NCBI RefSeq assembly: GCF_009930815.1
Contig: NZ_CP022222.1
Span: 5,250,501-5,314,500 of the forward strand
Direction of reading: 5' to 3'
From: Bradyrhizobium sp. CCBAU 051011
GTDB lineage: Bacteria; Pseudomonadota; Alphaproteobacteria; Rhizobiales; Xanthobacteraceae
Length of the DNA stretch: 64,000 bases
Position 1 is the stretch's first letter, and each line of letters opens with the position of its first letter. A program made the position numbers and the translations under genes. Positions 1 through 9,700 of this stretch are shown here, in pieces. The notes under the pieces are model-generated. The model did not search any database. It was not told the DNA's origin and was given only the letters and a program-made list of their open reading frames with translations.

Positions 1-1
1 C

Positions 2-364
2 CTCCTCGGGGGATGTTACGGACTGTACGGTCATGACGAGGTGGACCGCTACTTCCAGCGATCCGACACCATCACGATGAGCGCTGGCGATGCCAAACAG
101 GTCAACGCCGTCACCCACACAATCCATCCATGGCCGCGAAACGTCGGCGATCGCAGGATCTCGTACGACGCCCGGCGCGTCGGTGCGGCCGTGACACGCT
201 ATGGCAACACGAAACAGCCGGTGGATCAGCTTCCCGACATTGGCGATGCGACGAAACAGATGGGCGTGCGGCCTACCCCAACCCAGAACATCAGCGTGGA
301 AGGATTGGGGGCTGGATCGACTGCTGGAGTATCAGTGCCGGTTGGTGGCGCAGAGAGTAGGTAA
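2..364 (+). CDS. Small lipoprotein, probably Tad/Flp pilus-associated (5' end off window)
   Basis: The reading frame is open from the left edge and ends with TAA at 362-364; its start codon lies outside the window. The first visible residues read LLGGCYGLYG, a good lipobox with the lipidated Cys at about position 14, so the mature protein is probably a lipoprotein of about 116 residues. It contains a T-I-H-P-W-P-R stretch followed by R-R-I-S-Y-D, which resembles, from memory, the short conserved lipoproteins found next to tad/cpa pilus genes in Bradyrhizobium relatives. The next gene, 83 bases on, is a TadD-like TPR lipoprotein, which supports a pilus locus extending to the left. An internal GTG at 41 could be called as a start but would remove the lipobox. 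The lipoprotein call is firm; the pilus link is inference. Confidence 0.55.
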   Translation, partial: LLGGCYGLYGHDEVDRYFQRSDTITMSAGDAKQVNAVTHTIHPWPRNVGDRRISYDARRVGAAVTRYGNTKQPVDQLPDIGDATKQMGVRPTPTQNISVEGLGAGSTAGVSVPVGGAESR

Positions 365-446
365 CTGGTTTTGGTAAGTAAAATTAGCGGTGATTTTTTA
401 CGAACGGCGCAGTGAGGCCGCTGGGCCGCGCGGGGGACGAGGGGTT

Positions 447-983
447 ATGCGGCGTCTGATTTTAATGCTGGCCTGCTGCTGGTTGGGGATAGTCCTTGGC
501 GGGTGTGAATATACGCTGAGGGAGGCCGCGATCGTGGCGCCCGTGGATCCGCCGGGCGGGGACCCCGTGCAGGAACCGACCGACGTCAAATACTATCCTT
601 CCGACGAGCCCGTGCGGCTGGGGCTGGAGCATTTCAACCGCGGCAGTTACGGAAACGCCCAGCGCTATTTCAAGGATGCCGTGGAGAAATCGCCGAAGGA
701 CGTCACGGCCTGGGTTGGACTCGCAGCAAGCTATGACCGGTTGCGTCGCTTCGATCTTGCCGATCAAGCTTATGCGCAAGCGATCCGGCTGGGAGGCGAA
801 ACCGTTCAAGTCCTGAATGATCAGGGGTATTCGTACATGCTGCGCGGCAACCTGACTGCGGCGCGGCGAAAGTTCGAGAAGGCTTATTCGCTCGATCCGA
901 CCAATCCGGTGATTGCCAATAACCTTGAGCTTCTCAATGGCAGCCGGCGGTTCATTGAAAGACCGCCGAACAATCAGCCATAA
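447..983 (+). CDS. tadD: TadD-like TPR lipoprotein of the Tad/Flp pilus system
   Basis: A 178-residue protein starting MRRLILMLACCWLGIVLGGC: a lipoprotein signal peptide with the lipobox LGGC placing the lipidated Cys at residue 20. I chose ATG 447 rather than the upstream in-frame start at 390 because only 447 puts the signal peptide at the N-terminus and it has a purine-rich GAGGGG just upstream. From about residue 55 to 160 there are tandem tetratricopeptide-like helices (for example LGLEHFNRGSYGNAQRYFKDA, then AWVGLAASYDRLRRFDLADQAYAQAI, each spaced by about 34 residues). TadD proteins are TPR lipoproteins needed for assembly or secretin handling in Flp/Tad pili; this one is short compared with many TadD homologues. 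It follows another lipoprotein gene closely, probably in one operon. Another TPR lipoprotein family is possible. Confidence 0.65.
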   Translation: MRRLILMLACCWLGIVLGGCEYTLREAAIVAPVDPPGGDPVQEPTDVKYYPSDEPVRLGLEHFNRGSYGNAQRYFKDAVEKSPKDVTAWVGLAASYDRLRRFDLADQAYAQAIRLGGETVQVLNDQGYSYMLRGNLTAARRKFEKAYSLDPTNPVIANNLELLNGSRRFIERPPNNQP

Positions 984-1027
984 AGCGTAACCTGGCTTTG
1001 AGGCTGTAAGAACGAAATCCAGACGAT

Positions 1028-1987
1028 CTAATACGGCGGCAACACCGCGTCGGCCTTTTGACTGTCTCTCCTGACGATGATGATCGCTCCGTTTCGGATG
1101 GCGAACCGTGCGCCGACCAATTTGGGCACCTTCTCCGTTAGCGAGGATGGCAGAGGGATTGTCCCTCCCGTGACGGGATCGCCGACATTAACGGCTGGCG
1201 CCGCCGGGCCCGTAAACGGCGCCGGCTTGATGTATTCACGGATCAACTGAACTTCCTCGCGCGAAAACGCGAGCGGCGGCTGTTGGGGCAGGCTTTGCGC
1301 CAAGGCTTTGCTCTTTTCGGCGGCGGCCTTGATCTCCGCCTCCCTGACCTTCTCCGCCTGATCAAATCTCGCCAACCGTTCCCTTGAGGAATGCAGTTCG
1401 CGCTGGAGCGAGGCGATTTCGGTTTTCAGGGATTTGATCTGAGTGAGTGCGACCACCGCGCCGGCGCAGATGATGATGACGAGCAAGGTTAGGAGTGCAA
1501 AGGTTCCACCGCCAATCCCTGCGGCTCTGCGCGGGGCTGTTGCATTCGGTGTATCCCGCACCAGGTGGCCGCGCCAGATGCCGCCCAGCCGCTCGAACCT
1601 TGCGGCGATCGCCCTGAGAAGCTTCTGTCGCCGTGAAGCGTCCCGCAAGGGCGGTTGGAACTCGGAGCCAAGACTCCGCGTCAGGAAAGCAGGCGAATCC
1701 GCGCCGCGATCGGGAACGCAAGGCTCATTACCGGCTTCGAGCGTGCTCAAGAGCGAACGGCCGGCGTCAGTGATCTGTAGTTCGCGACTTTCGAGGACCA
1801 CCAGACCGGACTGAATGATGTCGATATCGCCGAGTGGTGGGAGCTCTTCCGTCGCTTGGTCCTGATCTTCGTTCGCGGCAAAGATGCCAACTTCACGACT
1901 GACTTCCTCAAGTGTCGCACGCCCATTTGGGCGTCGGGCCAGCGCAGTCAAGATAGCCAACTTGAGGTGCATGCTAGCCCTCGCCAT
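1028..1987 (-). CDS. Membrane protein of unknown function with winged-helix-like N-terminus and coiled coil
   Basis: 319 residues, function not recognised. Visible parts in order: residues 1-85 look like a small winged-helix fold (a LAILTALARRPNGRATLEEV helix-turn-helix-like stretch and an LQITDAGRSLLSTLE end typical of 'restriction endonuclease-like' or Mrr N-terminal helices); about 150-185 a single transmembrane segment rich in L, I, V (TFALLTLLVIIICAGAVVAL); about 187-225 a heptad-rich coiled coil (LKTEIASLQRELHSSRERL); and a C-terminal segment from about 240 with I-R-E-Y-I-K-P and V-x-x-Y-R-F-like spacing that recalls DUF1236-type domains of rhizobial proteins. An ATG at 1972 is an alternative start. 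It is transcribed leftward on its own, 116 bases from bluB. The domain guesses come from pattern reading only. Confidence 0.6.
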   Translation of the reverse strand: MARASMHLKLAILTALARRPNGRATLEEVSREVGIFAANEDQDQATEELPPLGDIDIIQSGLVVLESRELQITDAGRSLLSTLEAGNEPCVPDRGADSPAFLTRSLGSEFQPPLRDASRRQKLLRAIAARFERLGGIWRGHLVRDTPNATAPRRAAGIGGGTFALLTLLVIIICAGAVVALTQIKSLKTEIASLQRELHSSRERLARFDQAEKVREAEIKAAAEKSKALAQSLPQQPPLAFSREEVQLIREYIKPAPFTGPAAPAVNVGDPVTGGTIPLPSSLTEKVPKLVGARFAIRNGAIIIVRRDSQKADAVLPPY

Positions 1988-2103
1988 CCGCGAAACGGCT
2001 GAGTTCGGCCTCTGGCGGCGTTCAACAATCTCGCCGCCGTGGAATCGAGCGTATCACGCAACGTCAATATTTGCGAAGGTCGCTACGGTCGTCATCTACC
2101 CTT

Positions 2104-2808
2104 TCATCGCGTAATGACAGCGCGTCCCGCGGCCGTGCGATTCTGCCAGCCATGCCTGACGAGCTCTGGATCGGTGTGTTCTTCTTGCGGCCACCCGACA
2201 CACAGGTAGGCGATGAGTTTCCAGTCTTCGGGAACTTGCAGGACTTTTGCAATATTCGCCGGGTCAAGGATTGAAACCCAGCCTACTCCAAGCCCAATAG
2301 ACCGGGCCGCAAGCCAGAACGTCGCGAGCATGGCGACGACCGAATATTCGAGCGTCAGCGGGATGGTGCGGCGCCCGAGATTAGCTCCTTGATCCGTGCT
2401 TTGATCGCAAAACACGGCAAACTGCACGGGCGCAACCTGCAGCCCTTCCAGTTTAAGCCGTGCGTAAGCGATTGCGCGGTCCGCTTCATAAGAAGCAAGT
2501 GCCTCCGCGTTGCAACGCGCGAAGTCCTCTCGGATTCTGTCTCTTGCGTCTTTGCTTTCGACGTTCACCCATCTCCAGGGTTGGCTGTTGCCGACGGAAG
2601 GAGCAAGTTGCGCGAGATCCAGCAAGGCATCGATCGTCTCGGCCTTGACCGTGTCGCCGCGGAAGCGCCTCACGTCACGACGCCACGCGACAAGCTGCGC
2701 AAATTGGGCCCGAAATAGTTCATCGAAAACCGGCGGAATCGACGTCGGAAGGTTTGAACCGGCGAATGGCTCGCGGCTTGCTGTGCTTTGCTGGTCAGGG
2801 TCGGGCAT
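2104..2808 (-). CDS. bluB: BluB, 5,6-dimethylbenzimidazole synthase
   Basis: 234 residues of the nitroreductase-like BluB family. BluB uses oxygen to cannibalise reduced FMN into 5,6-dimethylbenzimidazole, the lower ligand base of cobalamin. Recognisable features are the WRRDVRRFRGD N-terminal flavin-binding segment, the AQLAPSVGNSQPWRW motif around residues 67-82, and the C-terminal GLGVGWVSILDP stretch. Length matches the family. Its start codon overlaps the stop codon of cobB by one base (TGATG on the minus strand), so the two are translationally coupled and read leftward. The aerobic enzyme fits the oxygen-dependent cob pathway encoded to the right. Confidence 0.93.
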   Translation of the reverse strand: MPDPDQQSTASREPFAGSNLPTSIPPVFDELFRAQFAQLVAWRRDVRRFRGDTVKAETIDALLDLAQLAPSVGNSQPWRWVNVESKDARDRIREDFARCNAEALASYEADRAIAYARLKLEGLQVAPVQFAVFCDQSTDQGANLGRRTIPLTLEYSVVAMLATFWLAARSIGLGVGWVSILDPANIAKVLQVPEDWKLIAYLCVGWPQEEHTDPELVRHGWQNRTAAGRAVITR

Positions 2809-4136
2809 CAGGATTCCGCGATGATGTGAAAGAAGCTGCCGGTCACCCGGCCACGGCGGCTTCCCGTGGGCGCGAATTCGCTGCCGTAAGCATCGGTGAG
2901 AAAGGCGAACGGCTCGTCCGAGCCATGAGCAGTGACGTCAGCATAATGGAATTCGTGTCCCTTCAGCGTCTTTCCCAGGGGACCGAGGCACCCAGAGGCT
3001 GCAAGGCGCGCTTCCCTGTAGCCGAGACGCATTTTCGGTTTGGAAAGGCTTGTTTGAACGCCGAGAAGTCCAGCCATCGGATAGGTCTTTCCCGCCGCGT
3101 CGGTCAGGGTCTCACCCAGGATCATGTAGCCGCCGCATTCGCCGTGAACGGGCTTGATAGCCGCGAAATGTCGCAGCCCCTCGAGAAAATTGCTCGCTGA
3201 GGCAATTTGCGCGGCATGAAGCTCCGGATATCCCCCTGGCAGCCAGCAAATATCGCAGTCGGCTGGCGGAGGCTCATCAGCAAGCGGAGAGAATGTTTGT
3301 ATTTCCGCGCCGCTGTTGCGCCAGCCATCCAGGATATGGCGATATGTAAATGAAAACGCCTCGTCGTGAGCGATCGCGATGCGCTGTCCCGGTGGCTGCA
3401 GTGCTGGCGCGTGCGGGCCCGTCTGCGAGGGAAGAAACGCTTCCGCGCATCCGAAGAGCTCGTTCATCTGCACGTGTTGGGCCACGAACTCGGCCATTGC
3501 GTCCAGTTTGTTTTCCAGTTCCGGGGTTTCACCGGCCTGTACCAATCCCAAATGGCGCTCCGGCAGAGCGATGCCGTCGGATTTTGGCAAGCTGCCCAGG
3601 ATGGGGATTGCAAGTTTGGTAATTCCATCACTTACCAGGCGAAGATGCCTTTCGCTGGCGACGCGGTTCAGAACGATGCCAGCAATTTTCACCCGTTCAT
3701 CGAAGGTCATAAACCCCTTTACGATTGCGCCCGCGGATTGCGATTGCGCGCTGACATCGAGCACCAGCACAATGGGAAGGCCGAGCGCAGATGCCACGTC
3801 CGCAGATGAACCGCTGCGACCGGGTTGAACAGGAACGCCGTCGAACAAACCCATGGACGCTTCGCAGATCAGCAGATCGCTGTCCTTCGCAGCTTCGGCT
3901 GCAAGCTGTGCGATCAGGCCAGGTTTCATTGCCCAGCTATCGAGATTGACGCCAGGCCGGCCGGAAGCGGCACCATGAAACGCCGCATCGATATAGTCCG
4001 GTCCACATTTTGCGCCGGCCACGCGAATTCCACTTCTTCGGTAAGCACGGAGAAGTCCGATCGTCAAAGTAGTTTTGCCGCTGCCAGATCGGGGAGCAGC
4101 TATCATGAGACCGCGCGGGGGAGGGGCAGCAATCAT
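2808..4136 (-). CDS. cobB: Cobyrinic (hydrogenobyrinic) acid a,c-diamide synthase
   Basis: 442 residues. CobB amidates the a and c carboxylates of hydrogenobyrinic acid using glutamine and ATP. The N-terminal ATP-binding domain has the P-loop APRSGSGKTTLTIGLL at about residues 14-29, and the C-terminal class I glutamine amidotransferase domain carries the catalytic Cys in VHGECGGYMILG at about 330 and a late His-Glu region. The start at 4136 gives an N-terminus typical of the family. It is followed with a one-base overlap by bluB and is preceded by a very short ORF whose stop overlaps its ATG. The remaining corrin-ring methyltransferase genes are not in this window. Confidence 0.93.
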   Translation of the reverse strand: MIAAPPPRGLMIAAPRSGSGKTTLTIGLLRAYRRSGIRVAGAKCGPDYIDAAFHGAASGRPGVNLDSWAMKPGLIAQLAAEAAKDSDLLICEASMGLFDGVPVQPGRSGSSADVASALGLPIVLVLDVSAQSQSAGAIVKGFMTFDERVKIAGIVLNRVASERHLRLVSDGITKLAIPILGSLPKSDGIALPERHLGLVQAGETPELENKLDAMAEFVAQHVQMNELFGCAEAFLPSQTGPHAPALQPPGQRIAIAHDEAFSFTYRHILDGWRNSGAEIQTFSPLADEPPPADCDICWLPGGYPELHAAQIASASNFLEGLRHFAAIKPVHGECGGYMILGETLTDAAGKTYPMAGLLGVQTSLSKPKMRLGYREARLAASGCLGPLGKTLKGHEFHYADVTAHGSDEPFAFLTDAYGSEFAPTGSRRGRVTGSFFHIIAES

Positions 4137-4249
4137 TCTGCGCGCCGATTACCGAGCGCAAAAATCACCTGCGCGACGCTGCCTGCGACGGACGAATCTG
4201 CCTGCACTAAGGTCACAGATCCAATTTCCTCGAATCGATCTCTCGCCAT
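4133..4249 (-). CDS. Very short ORF coupled to cobB (unknown, possibly remnant)
   Basis: A 38-codon frame (ATG complement at 4247-4249) whose TGA overlaps the cobB ATG as ATGA, the pattern used elsewhere in this locus for translational coupling. The peptide is MARDRFEEIGSVTLVQADSS and 18 more residues, mildly hydrophobic at the end. I do not recognise it. It may be a coupling leader peptide, the tail of a decayed cob gene, or chance. There is no clear ribosome binding site before its ATG. Confidence 0.25.
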   Translation of the reverse strand: MARDRFEEIGSVTLVQADSSVAGSVAQVIFALGNRRAE

Positions 4250-4465
4250 CTGTTGATCAACTTAGGTTTGGCCCAAACGATCGCAGCGGTTTCGCCTTGC
4301 GGTCGATCCGCGCGTGAATCACATCCGCAAGTATTTGATTATACTTTAGAAAGGTTCGGCGGCTGCGTTGGGTATCAGGTTCTTTCTTGTCATGCGGTAA
4401 CTGACGCAACTCCGCTGATGGGTCAACCGCCGTTGACCGGGGCATCTTCGGCGGTTAGCGTCATC
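4250..4465. other. Intergenic region between divergent cobB and riboswitch-led operon
   Basis: No convincing intact gene is seen. A TATACT hexamer at 4340-4345 on the + strand could be a -10 element for the riboswitch transcript, but I see no matching -35. On the minus strand, a fragment reading IDRKAKPLRSFG (about 4265-4310) resembles the IDxxxKPxGSLG segment near the N-terminus of CobT and could be a degraded remnant. Confidence 0.3.
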
Positions 4466-4626
4466 GGCGATGGTCCTTCCCTAGGAAGGTGAAAAGGGAA
4501 GCCGGTGCGACAAACGTCAACGCCGGCGCTGCCCCCGCAACTGTAAGCGACGAGCCCGCGCCGGTGCCACTGGGAAATCCCGGGAAGGCGGCTACGGGCA
4601 GTGACTCGCGAGCCAGGAGACCTGCC
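4466..4626 (+). promoter_or_regulatory. Cobalamin (adenosylcobalamin) riboswitch
   Basis: The conserved blocks of the B12 riboswitch appear in order on the + strand: GGTCCTTCC and AAGGTGAAAAGGGAAgCCGGTGC (4472-4508), the GCTGCCCCCGCAACTGTAAGCG core (4529-4550), GCCACTGGGAAATCCCGGGAAGGC (4565-4590) and the B12 box GAGCCAGGAGACCTGCC ending at 4626. It lies 127 bases before the DUF1636 gene and so should repress the DUF1636-cobP-cobW-cobN-cobO-cobQ operon when adenosylcobalamin is plentiful. Boundaries are approximate. Confidence 0.93.
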
Positions 4627-4753
4627 ATCACGAACTGTGCTTTGGAGGCGTCTGGGCGGGGTGCACCGGACGGGAGCGAGCCCGATGGCGCCGTTTGCCG
4701 TCGAGCGCGACCCAACAAAGCTCGCGGCCGCAAGGCCATGATACGAGCAACTG

Positions 4754-5203
4754 ATGGATCGCGACAGCGCTACTAAGCCCGCCCGTCAAGCCTTGATCGA
4801 ACAGCCGCAGGCCAACCTGCCTGACAGGCCCGTCGTCGTGAGTGTTTGCATCACCTGCAAGGCGGCGGACGGCGCTGCTGTGGTCGGCCCGGAGATGTAC
4901 GCGGCTGTGCAGGCTGCGATCGGGAAGGACGCCAACATTGCCGTCCGCCCGGTGCAATGCCTTAGCGTTTGCAAGCGCCCAGCGACGGTCGCGGTCACGA
5001 GTCCCGACGGATATACATTCATGTTTGGCGATCTGCAGACCGAAAGCGGCGCTGCGGCGCTGGTATCATTCGTGCAATCCTACCAAAAATCCGATTTCGG
5101 TCTGGTCCCCTGGCGGGAACGTGCCGAGGTGCTGCGAAAGGGCATGGTGGCACGGGTACCTCCCATCCGTTGGTCACCGGACGACGGACGCGCACCGAAA
5201 TGA
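4754..5203 (+). CDS. DUF1636 family metal-binding protein of cobalamin loci
   Basis: 149 residues. The protein has CITCK near residue 33 and C-L-S-V-C-K near residue 72, a four-cysteine layout like thioredoxin-fold [2Fe-2S] ferredoxins, which is how DUF1636 members are described. Members sit in alphaproteobacterial cobalamin clusters, often behind B12 riboswitches, and are suspected to handle metal, but no reaction is established. It is the first gene after the riboswitch. Its TGA overlaps the cobP ATG by four bases (ATGA), indicating translational coupling. Confidence 0.8.
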   Translation: MDRDSATKPARQALIEQPQANLPDRPVVVSVCITCKAADGAAVVGPEMYAAVQAAIGKDANIAVRPVQCLSVCKRPATVAVTSPDGYTFMFGDLQTESGAAALVSFVQSYQKSDFGLVPWRERAEVLRKGMVARVPPIRWSPDDGRAPK

Positions 5204-5718
5204 CGGATCTGGCCACTACCTTGGTGCTGGGTGGCGCCCGTTCCGGCAAATCTGCGTTTGCAGAATCGCTTGTAGGCGCCAGCGCGCTGGCGAAGGTCTA
5301 TGTCGCGACGGCTACCGCCGGCGACGAGGAGATGAAGAGCCGGATTGCGTTGCACCGCGCCCGCCGTGGCGAGGGCTGGATCACCATTGAAGAGCCGCTA
5401 GCGCTGGTCGACGCGTTGACGCGCGAAGCCAGCCGCAATCGCGTCGTGCTGGTGGATTGTCTCACCTTGTGGCTGTCAAATCTGATGTTCGCTGGACGCA
5501 ATCCAGACGTCGAAGCTCAGCGTTTGACGCGATTTCTCGGTGTCGCAAAGCATCCTGTCGTCTTTGTCTCGAACGAGGTCGGCCTTGGGCTGGTGCCGGA
5601 AACGCCGCTCGGCCGGACGTTTCGTGATGCGCAGGGGCGACTGAACCAGGTAGTCGCCGCCGCCGTTCCGCAAGTTGTGTTCATGGCAGCCGGACTTCCG
5701 CTCTGGCTCAAGCGCTAG
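5200..5718 (+). CDS. cobP: Bifunctional adenosylcobinamide kinase / guanylyltransferase
   Basis: 172 residues from ATG 5200, chosen because it overlaps the previous stop as ATGA and places the P-loop GGARSGKSAFAE at residues 12-23; a longer frame extends upstream but duplicates the preceding gene. CobP (CobU in enterics) phosphorylates adenosylcobinamide and adds GMP from GTP in nucleotide-loop assembly. Other family marks are RRGEGWITIEEP, containing the GMP-accepting region near residue 60, and VDCLTLWLSNL near 88. Length matches CobU/CobP. It lies within the riboswitch-led operon, 20 bases before cobW. Confidence 0.93.
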   Translation: MTDLATTLVLGGARSGKSAFAESLVGASALAKVYVATATAGDEEMKSRIALHRARRGEGWITIEEPLALVDALTREASRNRVVLVDCLTLWLSNLMFAGRNPDVEAQRLTRFLGVAKHPVVFVSNEVGLGLVPETPLGRTFRDAQGRLNQVVAAAVPQVVFMAAGLPLWLKR

Positions 5719-5738
5719 TGGCTCAAGGAGAATGAAAT

Positions 5739-6752
5739 ATGTCGCGTGTTCCGGTTACCGTGCTGACTGGGTTTCTTGGCGCGGGCAAGACCACCTTGCT
5801 GCGCTCGCTGCTGACCCAGGCCGACGGACGCCGCATCGCCGTCGTCGTCAATGAATTCGGCGACGCTGGCTTCGACGGCGGCCTCGTGGAAGAATGCGCA
5901 GCGAACGCCTGCGCGCCGGGAGACGTCATCGAACTTACCAATGGCTGCATCTGCTGCACTGTGGCGGATGACTTCATTCCGACCATGGAACTGCTGTTGG
6001 GGCGCGACAAGCCGCTCGATGCCATTGTCATCGAGACTTCAGGGTTGGCGCTGCCGCAACCCTTGCTCAAGGCATTCGCATGGCCGGCGGTGAAAACGCG
6101 CGCCACGGTTGACGGTGTCGTTACAGTCGTCGATGCGCTTGCGCTGTCGGAAGGTCGGGTTACGCTCGATGAGGACGCAGTCGCAGACCAGCGTGCCGCA
6201 GACGAATCCATCGACCATGACGACCCGATCGAAGAGGTGTTTGAAGATCAATTGGCCTGTGCCGACCTGGTCGTGCTCTCGAAGAGCGACCTGGTATCGC
6301 CCATGGCGCTTACCGACATTGAAGCACGGTTGAAGGCTACGCTCCGCCCAGGAGTCAATGTTGTGCGGTCGATGGGCACATTGGCGCCCGCGGTGTTGAT
6401 CGGAATGAACGCCGAGGCCGAGGAAGACGTGGCTGCCCGCGCTGGCCATCACGGCGAGGAAGAGGAACATTATCACGACGATTTCGACAGCATCGTCGTC
6501 AAGCCGTCGATCGCCCTCAGCGTCGACGAGATGCGTGCTCGGATCAGCGACGCGCTCGGTCTCGAAGGTGTGTTGCGCGTCAAGGGCCATGCGCGGGTTT
6601 CGGACAAGGTCGCGCCCGTGGTGGTGCAGGCTGTCGGGAGCCGCGTCGATCTGGTGTTCGGCCGGCCGGATGCGAAGCAGGCCGAGCGTCTCGTCGTGAT
6701 CGGGCTAAAGGGATTTGACGGGACCGCCGTGCGGCGGGCGTTGGTGGAGTAA
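5739..6752 (+). CDS. cobW: CobW, GTPase metallochaperone for cobalamin synthesis
   Basis: 337 residues of the COG0523 G3E GTPase family. It has the Walker [16 protein letters not shown] at residues 10-24, the family metal site NGCICCTV at about 69-76 (CxCC), the SKSDLV guanine-specificity motif near 186 and a His/Glu-rich stretch [12 protein letters not shown] near 240 that could bind Co or Zn. CobW proteins are thought to deliver cobalt to the CobNST chelatase; direct neighbourhood with cobN supports that. Fifteen bases separate it from cobN, with a plausible ribosome site. Members acting on zinc also exist, but the genomic setting makes cobalt the better guess. Confidence 0.93.
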   Translation: MSRVPVTVLTGFLGAGKTTLLRSLLTQADGRRIAVVVNEFGDAGFDGGLVEECAANACAPGDVIELTNGCICCTVADDFIPTMELLLGRDKPLDAIVIETSGLALPQPLLKAFAWPAVKTRATVDGVVTVVDALALSEGRVTLDEDAVADQRAADESIDHDDPIEEVFEDQLACADLVVLSKSDLVSPMALTDIEARLKATLRPGVNVVRSMGTLAPAVLIGMNAEAEEDVAARAGHHGEEEEHYHDDFDSIVVKPSIALSVDEMRARISDALGLEGVLRVKGHARVSDKVAPVVVQAVGSRVDLVFGRPDAKQAERLVVIGLKGFDGTAVRRALVE

Positions 6753-6766
6753 TCCGCGAGAGTCAG

Positions 6767-9700
6767 ATGCACCTCAAGCTCGACACCTCAGGCGGCATCG
6801 ACGATGGCGATGTCGCGCGCGATCTCGGACAGGATAGTGCCGACATCGTTGTGCTGTCTGCGGCGGACAGCGATCTCGCCGCATTTGGCATCGCCTATGC
6901 AGGGATGCCGGACGGCTTTCCCACGGTGCGGCTGACCAATCTGTTGGCGTTGGGTCATCCTGCGTCGGTGGATGCCTTTGTCGAGCGTACGCTGAGCGAG
7001 GCAAGAATCGTTGTGCTGCGCATGCTGGGGGGCGAAAGCTACTGGCCGCACGGCGTTGAAAGCGTGCGGAGCGACGCATTGCGTCGAGGTTCGCTGTTCG
7101 CCTGTATTCCCGGCGAGATGGATTGGAATGCGTCGCTGGCCGCACGCGGGACACTTGATCGCGATAGCACGTACGCGCTATGGCGTTATTGCACCGAAGG
7201 CGGCGTCGAAAATGCCCAACTCGCGCTTCGCTTTGCTGCGCACCTGATCGGCAGAGGTGAAGCGCCGCCGCAGGCGCGGCCGATGCCTCCAGCGGGGTTC
7301 TGGTGCTTTGAACCGCCAAGTTCCGATCGCCCCAATGCAATCGTCGTGTTCTATCGCGCGCTAGTGGCGGGTGGCGATACCGCCGGCATCGACATGTTGC
7401 GCCAGTCGCTCAATGCGCGCGGGCTCAATTCGGTCTGCCTGTTCGTGACCAGCCTGAAAGACGGACGGTCAGGAGCGTTCTTGCAGACGGCGCTGGCCGC
7501 CTATCCGCCTGACATCATCATCAATGCGACGGCGTTTGCGACGGCGACCGCGAACGACGATACCGGCGTGCTGGCTGCATCAGGTTGCCCGATCCTGCAG
7601 GTGGCGCAGGCCGGTATATCCCGGGCCGGGTGGGAAGCTTCGACGCGGGGCCTGCCGCCACGGGATCTCGCCATGAATGTCGTGTTGCCCGAAGTCGATG
7701 GCCGCATCTTCGCGAACGTCATCGCTTTCAAGGAATGCGTTGAGAGCGTAGGCGAGTTTACGCCAACAGCGTTTCGCCCGCTTCAGGACCGGGTCGATGC
7801 AACGGCCGATCTGGCGCTGGCCTGGGTGCGGCTGCGCCGTAAAGCGCCGGCCGAACGCCGGGTAGCGCTGATCCTTGCCAACTATCCGAACCGCGATGGC
7901 CGGCTGGCCAACGGCGTCGGCCTGGATACGCCGCAAAGCCTGATCGACGTTCTCGATGCCTTGGGAAGGGCAGGGTACAATACCGCGGAAGCGCCTGTCG
8001 ACGCGGATGCTATGATGCAACTGCTGCAGCAGGGGCCTACCAATGCGCTCGAGCAGCGCGCCACGCGCGCAAACGGCGTGACATGGTTGCTGGCGGACTA
8101 TTACGCGGCTTTGGCGGCGTTGCCGGACACTGTAAGGCGCGCAGTTGAAGGGCGATGGGGTAGCGCCGAACAGGATCCGCATGTCGTCGATGGTGCGTTT
8201 CGCCTTGGCCTGCATCGCTTTGGCAACGTGATAGTCGGCGTTCAGCCGGCGCGCGGTTACAATATCGATTCGAAAAGCAGCTATCACGATCCGGATCTGA
8301 CGCCGCCGCATCACTATCTCGTATTCTATTTGTGGATCAGGCGGGTATTCGACGCGCACGCGGTCGTTCATCTCGGCAAGCATGGCAATCTCGAATGGCT
8401 TCCGGGCAAGAGCACTGGTCTGTCGCAGGATTGCCTGCCGGAAGCCGTGCTGGGTCGGTTGCCGCATCTCTATCCGTTCATCGTCAACGACCCCGGAGAA
8501 GGTATCCAGGCCAAGCGCCGTGCCGGCGCCGTGATCGTCGATCACCTGACGCCGCCCATGACGCGTGCCGAGTTGCACGATGATCTGGCGCGGCTGGAGA
8601 CGCTGGTCGATGAATTCGCGCTTGCCGCCGATCTCGATCCCAAGCGTGCCAATTCAATTGCGGAGGACATCCTGTCGCTGGCACGGGCCCAACGGTTGGA
8701 TGCCGACGTAAATGTCACCCGGGACACCCCGACGGCGGAGGCGCTGCGTGCGCTCGATGCGCATTTGTGCGACCTCAAGGAGATGCAGATCCGCGACGGC
8801 CTGCATGTGTTCGGTCGCGCGCCTTCCGGGCCGCAACGTGACGACCTCCTGGTATCGATTGCCCGGCTGCCGCGCTCGGATCTGAAAATGCAGGATGCCT
8901 CGCTGCATCGCGCACTGGCGAGCGATCTCGGCCTCGGCGATTTCGATCCGCTGACACGCAATCTGGCCGATGAATATGCCGGCGCGCGCCCGAATGAACT
9001 CGCCGGGCTTGGGAATGGTCCATGGCGCACGGTTGGCGACACGGTGGAGCGCATCGAAGCGCTGGCGCTGGCCCTGGTCGCCGGCAAGCGCGACATCGAT
9101 CCCGCATGGACGGCTACGCGTGCGGTGTTGGACTGGATCGACATTGCCTTGCGCCCGGCCATTGACCGCTCCGGGGATGCCGAGATGGAGGCACTCCTTG
9201 CTGGGCTCGATGGCCGTTTCATTCGCCCCGGTCCTGCCGGCGCTCCGACGCGTGGGCGGCCCGATGTGCTGCCGACCGGTCGAAATTTCTTTGCTGTCGA
9301 TGTTCGTGCGGTGCCGACGCCGTCGGCATGGCGCATCGGCCGGCTTTCCGCCGAGCGGCTGGTTGAATCCTATTGGCAGGAAGCCGGCGAGTGGCCGCGT
9401 TCGATCGCATTATCGGCCTGGGGTACCTCGAATATGCGCACCGGCGGCGATGACGTCGCCCAGGCGCTGGCGCTGATTGGCGCGCGCCCGCTGTGGGAGG
9501 AGATCTCCGGCCGGGTGACCGGTTTTGCGATCACGCCGCTGTCCGAGCTGAAGCGTCCGCGCGTCGATGTCACCTTTCGTGTATCGGGCCTGTTCCGGGA
9601 CGCGTTTCCGACGCAGATGGACCTCATAGGGTCGGCCATCCGGGCGATTTCTCGGTTGGACGAGCCGGCCGAGGCAAATCCAATTGCCGCGAATGTTCGC

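Noticed and set aside
4627..4753. Terminator hairpin in the riboswitch expression platform (GGGCGGGGTGCACCG and CGGGAGCGAGCCCG)
   Set aside because: Short GC-rich stems occur but no T-run follows, so an intrinsic terminator cannot be supported.
8542..9336. Minus-strand Ser/Arg-rich frames inside cobN and cobW
   Set aside because: Low-complexity antisense reading of strongly coding genes.
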